From Bacillota bacterium (GTDB lineage: Bacteria; Bacillota; Sulfobacillia; Sulfobacillales; Sulfobacillaceae), in assembly GCA_021821465.1 (NCBI GenBank), contig JAKACM010000039.1:1-37956 (forward strand): 37,956 nucleotides of DNA. The letters run 5' to 3'. This document shows, piece after piece, positions 32,835-37,956 of the stretch (position 1 is the stretch's first letter; each line of letters begins with the position of its first letter). Under the pieces are notes generated by a model that saw only the letters and a list, made by a program, of their open reading frames with translations, had not been told where the DNA came from and made no database searches. The translations under genes were made by a program, and so were the position numbers.

Positions 32835-33401
32835 TCATTCCACCTGTTGTTTGCTTTGCTGTAAGTAACGATACAAAGTAGGCCGGGAGACCCGAAGAAC
32901 TGCACAAATATCGTCAATCGACCGACTAGGATCCTTAAAAAGCTCGATAGCCATCTGCAACTTTTTTTCATCCATGACTCGCGGTCGGCCTCCCGCACGG
33001 CCTCTAGCCCGCGCCGAAGATAGACCCGCTTGCGTCCGTTCGCGGATGATTTCACGCTCAAACTCAGCCAAGGCACCAAAAACGTGGAAAATCAATTTCC
33101 CGCCGCTTGTCGTCGTATCAATATGCTCTTGAAGGCTCCGGAAGCTAACATGACGCTCACTGAAACCGTTGACGGCATCGATTAGATGTTTTAGCGACCT
33201 TCCGAGTCGATCCAACCGCCAAACAACCAGGGTATCGCCCTCTCGCAAGTAAGAAAGAGCTTCATCCAGCCCCGGGCGTGATGACTTCGAGCCCGCAGAA
33301 ACATCGGTGAATATTTTCTCACATCCTACTCGTTGTAGAGCGTCTCGTTGTAGATCTAAATTTTGGTCCTGTGTCGATACCCGAGCATATCCAATAAGCA
33401 T
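32835..33401 (-). CDS. tnpR: Tn3-family resolvase TnpR (serine recombinase)
   Basis: 188 residues from ATG 33401; GTG 33407 also possible. Resolves transposition cointegrates at res. Key motifs: LIGYARVSTQDQNLDLQRDA (catalytic Ser 9), then VVWRLDRLGRSLKHLIDAVN, GGKLIFHVFGALAEFEREII with RERTQAGLSSARARGR, and a C-terminal helix-turn-helix (SIDDICAVLRVSRPTLYRYL). Complete length for the family. It is the first gene of the tnpR-tnpA unit and probably still active even though tnpA is truncated. Confidence 0.93.
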   Translation of the reverse strand: MLIGYARVSTQDQNLDLQRDALQRVGCEKIFTDVSAGSKSSRPGLDEALSYLREGDTLVVWRLDRLGRSLKHLIDAVNGFSERHVSFRSLQEHIDTTTSGGKLIFHVFGALAEFEREIIRERTQAGLSSARARGRAGGRPRVMDEKKLQMAIELFKDPSRSIDDICAVLRVSRPTLYRYLQQSKQQVE

Positions 33402-33424
33402 AACCACGCATCACCATCCCAGAA

Positions 33425-33570
33425 AGGTGTATCTATTGTCTCACACACCAATAGTGTAAACAGTATTGATATTTTGTTTTTGAGATAAGTTATGAACGTG
33501 AGTTTTGGGCTTTGAGTAGGAGAGTTCACACGATACGTAATGTATCTCACAAACCCTCGTTTTTGAGATA
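33425..33570. promoter_or_regulatory. Probable res site and tnpR promoter region
   Basis: The AT-rich stretch upstream of tnpR repeats TGAGATA/TATCTCA (33481-33487, 33543-33549, 33564-33570); the last two are inverted around a 14-bp spacer. Tn3 resolvase genes are preceded by a res site of three inverted-repeat subsites. I could not find the expected outer 38-bp terminal repeat here. Confidence 0.4.
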
Positions 33571-33847
33571 GAGAATATCAGGTGTCTTACCGAGCCCAGT
33601 GTTGATCCGGTCCGGCATAAGCCACCCTAGTTGTACCGGTTTGCACGGACCCCAAATGGACATCGCGGGGTGCCGGAGGCAAGGTCGCTTCATCCTTTCG
33701 CCCTCCACTCCGAAAGCACATCCCAAAAGGGATAGTTGGATTAGTATGGGAAAATTTTTATAACCGCGGGAGATCACCCCAACCTTTATAGTACGATGTA
33801 ATTAGGTAATATAGACTAACCAATAAGGTGTAAGGAGTGATCAAGAC
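33571..33847. other. Intergenic region
   Basis: No supported gene. It shares AAATGGACATCGCG (near 33654) with the copy-B flank near 21894. The last 60 bases are AT-rich and presumably hold the promoter of the secreted protein. Confidence 0.35.
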
Positions 33848-34600
33848 GTGCAAAAACCGTCTCACAAAACGTTTTTAGGTCTGATCAGTGGGGTTGGGCT
33901 CATGGTGGTAGTCTCCGGAGCATCCTACCCACTACATGCATCCACACCATCAACCATGGTCTTCGTAGGACAAAACGTAACGCGAAGCCAGCACTATACA
34001 ATTACCTATACAGACTATGCTCATGGTCACGTGTTATGGACGCGAACGATGCCTGCGCCACCGGGAAGTCTTATTGCAGTGCATGCCATTTCTCTCAAAC
34101 AAGCTCAGGCCGCACATGATGTTTATGTGCCCATTCGGGGGAGTGCTCATCAGCGAGCCCAAGAAATTTCTCATCTTCATCAGTTAATTGCACAACAAAG
34201 TCGTAGGCAAACCACAGAAAATCCACAGGCTATGTTGCCTGCAATTCAACCGATGTCGAGTATGGTCGCCACCGGATCATTTAATACCTATCACAACGCA
34301 TGGGCAGACTATTCCATTAAGTATAATAATGATACCGCTAATGGCACCTTGAACGTCACGCATTATTCGGTGTGGTTGACTCATTCACCGAGTTCGCCTA
34401 TATACTGGAATTGGATCAACTGGGCAGGAAACGGATATACGGCGGGATGTCCTATTATTGGCACGTCGTCTAATCCCGACAGCGTATCTCTAGCATGGAA
34501 TGGGGGGACAGGCAATCGATTTACCACCGACGTTAATAGTTCATCATCATGTAATGAGATCACGGGGACTGACTACCAAGGATGGGTGGTCCTAAATTAA
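33848..34600 (+). CDS. Secreted protein of unknown function (250 aa)
   Basis: GTG 33848 follows AAGGAGTGA. The N-terminus is a secretion signal with basic start (MQKPSHKTFLGLISGVGLMV) and a likely cleavage after HASTPS-type text near residue 32. The mature part contains a His/Gln-rich helix (HQRAQEISHLHQLIAQQSRR) and a Ser/Asn/Trp-rich C-terminal domain (YHNAWADYSIKYNNDTANGT, IYWNWINWAGNGYTAGCPII) with two Cys that could form a disulfide. No family recognised. The small membrane-protein remnant begins immediately after its stop. Confidence 0.7.
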   Translation: MQKPSHKTFLGLISGVGLMVVVSGASYPLHASTPSTMVFVGQNVTRSQHYTITYTDYAHGHVLWTRTMPAPPGSLIAVHAISLKQAQAAHDVYVPIRGSAHQRAQEISHLHQLIAQQSRRQTTENPQAMLPAIQPMSSMVATGSFNTYHNAWADYSIKYNNDTANGTLNVTHYSVWLTHSPSSPIYWNWINWAGNGYTAGCPIIGTSSNPDSVSLAWNGGTGNRFTTDVNSSSSCNEITGTDYQGWVVLN

Positions 34601-34970
34601 GTGGTGCACACCTTACACGCAGGCACGTCTTGGGGTAACTCTAGTAGGCATTCTATTAGGGATAGCGAGTATCTACTTAGGAAAAATCCCCACATACATC
34701 CTCTGGTTAATCGCGCTAATCGGCGTCTGCCTGCAAGTAGCCTGGCGTCTCCAGTCCGTCCGGCAGGCAATCATCTGTGGATTGCTGTTATGGGCCGTGG
34801 CTTTAGGCACTAATGAAGGGAGCATCACCTGGATTCAGTGGGAACGGTATCGCTTCCCTCCCGATTGGGAATCTTTGGGCATAGGTCTGTTGCTGATTCT
34901 CTTGGTAGGGTGGCCCGTGAGCCTAGTGGTCAGCCGTTGGGCCTTACGTACCTCCAAATCCAAGAGTTAA
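34601..34970 (+). pseudogene. Small membrane protein, apparently frameshifted near its start
   Basis: The + strand text from about 34620 to 34970 reads as a four-helix membrane protein: RLGVTLVGILLGIASIYLGK, IPTYILWLIALIGVCL, QAIICGLLLWAVALGT, GIGLLLILLVGWPVSLVVSR. No start codon exists in that frame before the third helix. GTG 34601, directly after the previous stop, is one base out of register, so a frameshift near 34625-34632 is likely. It may instead use a rare start. Family unknown. Confidence 0.45.
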
Positions 34971-35010
34971 CCAATGAGTTAATGAGGCACCCACCCCGGT
35001 AAAAGGGGGC

Positions 35011-35076
35011 CCGCCCACACCATGCGGATTGCCCACGAGAGAATTGGACACATAGGGAGTTAATCGGAGGCCTCCA
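35011..35076 (+). repeat. Dispersed repeat copy F (partial)
   Basis: CGCCCACACCATGCGGATTG, CCCACGAGAGAATTGGACAC and TTAATCGGAGGCCTCC match the right half of copy A, including the GTAATCGGAGGC end that B and C lack. It abuts the Tn3 transposase fragment at 35060. Confidence 0.7.
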
Positions 35077-35311
35077 CTCTTAGCGGCTGTAAACGATCGA
35101 CTGTCAAACCTGAATTATCGTCGATAAATTCTCCCAAAACATTGATGTGTTCCCACCCCAGGGGAAACACATGGCGCAGCAAGCCCTGGTCGACAGAACC
35201 GTTCTCCTTCAAAACCTCAACGGCTTGCTTATAGCTCACGGCATGGCTTAAGGAAACATCATGATATTTATCCAGGGAGCCCGACGGATTCAATGGCCGG
35301 AGCTTCCTCAC
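35060..35311 (-). pseudogene. Tn3-family transposase TnpA, C-terminal fragment
   Basis: 83 residues on the - strand. The text LSHAVSYKQAVEVLKENGSV then LLRHVFPLGWEHINVLGEFI is the extreme C-terminus of Tn3-type transposases (S-P-L-G-W-E-H-I-N-L). It cannot be the direct continuation of the truncated TnpA at 31151-32833, since on that strand the missing part should lie below 31151. It is therefore from another Tn3 copy or was moved by rearrangement. Confidence 0.75.
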
Positions 35312-36010
35312 TATATTTCAAAGACAGAGAAGGAATTTCTTAATCCATCTTTATCGAGGGTGAGCAAAAACACCCAAAATCGCGTGCGACGTGACCGCAT
35401 CAAGCTGCCGTATGCCAATTGGATCCCCGGGCACTGATCAACATCCCAAAAGACCCGTCGCCCACATCAGGTCGATGTTGATAAATGTGGGTAATAGGGG
35501 TAGATGCCACACGGTGAGCAGCAGGCCCCATTGGATCACCGCATGGCTCGCTATGCAAAGTAAACACTGAAAAATGGTGCTGTCATTGGAATAATGCCTC
35601 GATTTTCTTTGCATAATGTGTTCAGCTTCAGGAGTTGGGAAATGAGGGAAAGGCGCTAACACATCTTACGTTTGGCCTCAACGGCGGCTCGTTTTGCGGT
35701 CTGAGGCGACAAAGCTGACCGATTTCCGCCCCTAACACCAACGCTTTCAAACCGGCGATTGCACCCACTTACTTTGCATAGTCTTCTACTTCGCATAGGG
35801 ATGATCGCTAGACCGCCATGACCCAGGAGGACCCAGGCCCACCACGGCGTTGTGCAGCCGTGCCGACATAGAGCACCATGGGTCGCGTATTAGTGAATAC
35901 TCCCCGGATTCCTCCCGCGGACGGGTTGATGCGGAAGTAGAAATTACCGGGGATTATGACGGAAACCCCACATGACTTACTAGCTTCATTGAAGTATTGG
36001 GAATTACACC
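35312..36010. other. About 700 bp with no confident gene; contains repeat fragment G (35355-35376)
   Basis: Fragment G (CGAGGGTGAGCAAAAACACC) is an inverted partial copy of the dispersed repeat. A - strand frame (35438-35662) has hydrophobic text (SHAVIQWGLLLTVWHLPLLP) but no good ribosome-binding site, so I do not call it. TTTGCATA-type words recur (35553, 35605, 35773) without clear periodicity. Confidence 0.4.
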
Positions 36011-36435
<425 letters not shown>

Positions 36436-36506
36436 TCAAGGGAGGTGACGAAGGAAAGTATTCCAGATGCTCCGGCATGGTCTTGCCATATCGTGCCATA
36501 CTCTGG

Positions 36507-36534
36507 TTGTCACGGGAGCAACTTGTGTTATACT
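36507..36534 (+). promoter_or_regulatory. Promoter of the counter-transcribed RNA
   Basis: TTGTCA (36507-36512), 16-bp spacer, TATACT (36529-36534) with a TG-n extension. One of the best promoter matches in the window; transcription start expected near 36541. Confidence 0.7.
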
Positions 36535-36540
36535 TGGCTT

Positions 36541-36632
36541 ACGGTTTATGGCTTGAGCAACCATAAACACACGTCACCACAAATTGGGTTGTGGCGGATC
36601 GGGGCCCTCTTGAGCAATCGAGAGGGTTTTTT
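36541..36632 (+). ncRNA. Putative counter-transcribed (ctRNA) copy-number control RNA
   Basis: About 92 nt between a strong promoter and a U6 terminator. Three hairpins: GTTTATGG (36544-36551) with CCATAAAC (36561-36568); CCACAA with TTGTGG (about 36577-36594); and the terminator stem (36605-36626). The 9-mer CTTGAGCAA lies in the loop of the first hairpin (36552-36560) and again within the third (36609-36617). The RNA is antisense to the leader of the - strand replication gene, whose own promoter lies at 36667-36695. This is the layout of plasmid ctRNAs. Confidence 0.65.
36605..36632 (+). terminator. Rho-independent terminator of the ctRNA
   Basis: CCCTCT (36605-36610) pairs with AGAGGG (36621-36626), followed by TTTTTT. 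Confidence 0.8.
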
Positions 36633-36666
36633 CGTGCCCGAAACCCGTTCGACATCTAATGCGTTA

Positions 36667-36695
36667 ATTGTCCGAGACCCTGCGCATTCCGTCAA
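36667..36695 (-). promoter_or_regulatory. Promoter of the replication gene mRNA
   Basis: On the - strand TTGACG (36695-36690), 17-bp spacer, GACAAT (36672-36667). Predicted start near 36660 gives a leader of about 235 nt to ATG 36426, spanning the whole ctRNA region. Confidence 0.6.
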
Positions 36696-36725
36696 GGAGA
36701 ATTTTGGCACGATTGACGACAATTA

Positions 36726-36756
36726 CCGGAACGGCAGGATACCGTTCCGGTCTTTT
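36726..36756 (+). terminator. Rho-independent terminator, possibly bidirectional
   Basis: CCGGAACGG (36726-36734) pairs with CCGTTCCGG (36742-36750), followed by TCTTTT on the + strand. It also lies just past the - strand gene ending at 36776. Confidence 0.7.
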
Positions 36757-36775
36757 AATGCAACATTTAGATGAC

Positions 36776-36979
36776 TTATCGCAGGAGATGATACGCCCAC
36801 GTCATGATGAGGGCCGTCAGGTAGAAACCCGTGAATATGCCCATGGAGAAAATGGTAGAAAAATTCTTGTCGGGACCCCACAAATACCGTCCGTGATTAA
36901 AACCGGCTTGGATAATCCAATAAAATACCAAAAGAGCTCCAGCCACCACCAGACCTTTTGGCGTAATCCCCACTTTCAT
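36776..36979 (-). CDS. Small two-TM membrane protein (67 aa)
   Basis: ATG 36979 lies 6 bases after AAAGGAG; GTG 36982 directly before it is less well placed. The product has two hydrophobic helices: GLVVAGALLVFYWIIQAGF and IFSMGIFTGFYLTALIMTWA, joined by a short hydrophilic loop (NHGRYLWGPDKNFST). Family unknown. It resembles small plasmid or conjugation-region membrane proteins only in build. A terminator follows. Confidence 0.65.
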   Translation of the reverse strand: MKVGITPKGLVVAGALLVFYWIIQAGFNHGRYLWGPDKNFSTIFSMGIFTGFYLTALIMTWAYHLLR

Positions 36980-37084
36980 CACATTCTCCTTTCACACCCC
37001 GCTAACCAATCCGTAGCGTAGCCGGGGGCGTGTATAGGAAGGCCTTCCAAACCAATCATGTTTTTGTTACTTGTGGACGTCCTT

Positions 37085-37285
37085 CTATCGGACCCGGGAA
37101 CGATGAAGGATGAACTGCACGATACCCACAATAGCAAACCAAATCAGACCGACCCAGAGACCTTCTGCCAGTCCATGACCCACAGCTCCGATCGCCGTCG
37201 TGCGCTGGGACCCCACTGCCATAAACTGTGTTAAAACAAAGGCGATAAGACCCGCGATCCATGCAGCTCGATACCGCTTTATCAT
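37085..37285 (-). CDS. Small two-TM membrane protein (66 aa)
   Basis: ATG 37285, with GGAGGGAGGT and GAGG upstream. Two hydrophobic helices (AAWIAGLIAFVLTQFMAVGS and GLWVGLIWFAIVGIVQFILH), with basic ends (MIKRYR and HRSRVR). Same strand and similar build as the 36776 gene, about 100 bp apart, suggesting a common operon. No family recognised. Confidence 0.6.
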   Translation of the reverse strand: MIKRYRAAWIAGLIAFVLTQFMAVGSQRTTAIGAVGHGLAEGLWVGLIWFAIVGIVQFILHRSRVR

Positions 37286-37339
37286 AGTCCTCACGACCTC
37301 CCTCCTTGTTAGGTTATGTTTGCTGACCAATTCCCGTTA

Positions 37340-37597
37340 TCATACATGTATGCCCATCCCGTAACGTTTGTTGATATGGTTCCTAAGCCGATAGACAACA
37401 CAACGTTCGCATACGCTTGACTGAACGATTCGGTACCCCAATTGTTGACTTGCGTGCGCTTCCCACAGCGTGGCCGTAGTAAAGGAGGTCCTGACCTGTT
37501 TTGAGCCTTCTGAAGACTGCTCTGTGCGTCTCAGGGCACGCTGAACGCGAATGTCTGCCAACTCGGCCCGCGTCAAGGGCAGAATCTCATCAGCCAA
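37340..37597 (-). CDS. Small hypothetical protein, weak support
   Basis: 85 codons beginning at TTG 37597 without a visible ribosome-binding site. Text such as LPLTRAELADIRVQRALRRT and SSVCERCVVYRLRNHINKRY looks protein-like, with a C-x-x-C pair. It would lead into the small membrane-protein genes on the same strand. The start is doubtful and it may be a truncated gene. Confidence 0.35.
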   Translation of the reverse strand: MADEILPLTRAELADIRVQRALRRTEQSSEGSKQVRTSFTTATLWEAHASQQLGYRIVQSSVCERCVVYRLRNHINKRYGMGIHV

Positions 37598-37668
37598 ATT
37601 ATCGAAAGCGCCCCAAAATCCGGGAGCGGAAGGGTATCGTCAATTAACCGAGGAGGTGTTAGCCTATT

Positions 37669-37854
37669 ATGCCCGCTAATAAACGTCCAACTTTAGCCGA
37701 CGCAGCCTCCGCAGGGGGGCCTGTGGACTGGTCCACCACAGGCTTCCCGAGGACTGTTTTTTGGCTTGGGGCCTTTGTTCCTCTTGCTGTTTTTAAACTT
37801 GTTAGGCTTTGTACTTCCTTAGCGTTCCTTATACTCATTACGGGTAACTTTTGA
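37669..37854 (+). CDS. Small ORF or leader peptide
   Basis: ATG 37669 follows GAGGAGGTG at slightly long spacing. It would encode MPANKRPTLADAASAGGPVD and a hydrophobic tail (FVPLAVFKLVRLCTSLAFLI). A terminator-like hairpin lies inside the frame (37719-37762), so the ATG may serve a leader peptide that controls the gene starting at 37937. Evidence is limited to the ribosome-binding site. Confidence 0.3.
   Translation: MPANKRPTLADAASAGGPVDWSTTGFPRTVFWLGAFVPLAVFKLVRLCTSLAFLILITGNF
37719..37762 (+). terminator. Terminator-like hairpin, possible attenuator
   Basis: GCCTGTGG (37719-37726) pairs with CCACAGGC (37736-37743). Outer GGGG/CCCGAGG-type pairing is possible, and TTTTTT follows at 37757-37762. 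Confidence 0.5.
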
Positions 37855-37936
37855 TGATTTTTCTCACTAAAAAATTGGGAGCGCTTTTTAAGAACTGGAC
37901 AAGATTTTCCTGCTCGATTAGGCTAGAGGGGGACGT

Positions 37937-37956
37937 ATGGGTCTCGCATTGGCGAC
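37937..37956 (+). CDS. Start of a gene cut by the window edge
   Basis: ATG 37937 stands 4 bases after AGAGGGGG. Only MGLALA can be read. No function can be given. Confidence 0.5.

Noticed and set aside
33547-33777. 76-codon - strand frame
   Set aside because: Low-complexity, no start signal, and it overlaps the tnpR upstream region and a short repeat block.
35438-35662. 74-codon - strand frame with hydrophobic text
   Set aside because: No convincing ribosome-binding site and no recognised family; it may be chance or a fragment.

Overview
The window reads as part of a genome (or genomic scaffold) of a Gram-positive, Firmicutes-type bacterium. Strong AGGAGG ribosome-binding sites, frequent GTG/TTG starts, lipoproteins with a Gram-positive look and the mix of housekeeping and plasmid genes would fit a Sulfobacillus-like acidophile. 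That genus guess is an inference from overall impression, not from a marker gene.

Region 1 (about 1-6500) is a decaying stretch. It holds a LysR regulator and a GNAT acetyltransferase, both broken by frameshifts and stops, then an intact GNAT, a small unknown gene, a degraded IS605/IS1341-type tnpB with its right-end hairpin, and one intact gene. The intact gene is a fusion of a DUF6922-like antitoxin domain with an AbiEii-type nucleotidyltransferase. About 1 kb after it carries no gene I can name.

Region 2 (about 6500-18070) is compact and chromosome-like, almost all on the + strand: a 14-TM DHA2 drug exporter, a small membrane protein, an ABC1/UbiB-family kinase, a YbjQ-family protein (- strand), a Y-family DNA polymerase, a nucleoside hydrolase, an ArsR-type regulator overlapping an MFS exporter, another MFS protein, and glutamate racemase (murI) with its own extended -10 promoter.

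Region 3 (about 18170 to the end) is plasmid-derived or otherwise mobile DNA. It contains a frameshifted RepA-type replication initiator with a large inverted-repeat leader. Next to it is a 29-residue hydrophobic peptide gene with a perfect Shine-Dalgarno, overlapped by a predicted antisense RNA (a type I toxin-antitoxin candidate). A 1.9-kb segment is bounded by 38-bp Tn3-family inverted repeats but carries a broken transporter gene instead of a transposase. A sigma/anti-sigma/lipoprotein operon, a cell-wall hydrolase and a second lipoprotein follow, then an IS110 fragment and a serine recombinase. A cluster of small two-gene modules comes next (ribbon-helix-helix plus possible nuclease; UPF0175-like; HEPN-like plus partner). 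A truncated parA is joined directly to the N-terminal two thirds of a Tn3 transposase with its resolvase. After these come a secreted protein, a stray Tn3 transposase C-terminus, and a truncated plasmid replication/primase gene.

Upstream of that truncated replication gene is what looks like a complete counter-transcribed RNA control locus: two facing promoters, a ~90-nt three-hairpin RNA and a terminator. A family of ~110-bp dispersed repeats, present only in region 3, ties the accessory DNA together and marks several truncation points. The best candidates for new biology are the 29-aa peptide/antisense pair, the ctRNA locus, the Tn3-bounded transporter cassette and the small two-gene modules at 28.6-30.5 kb.
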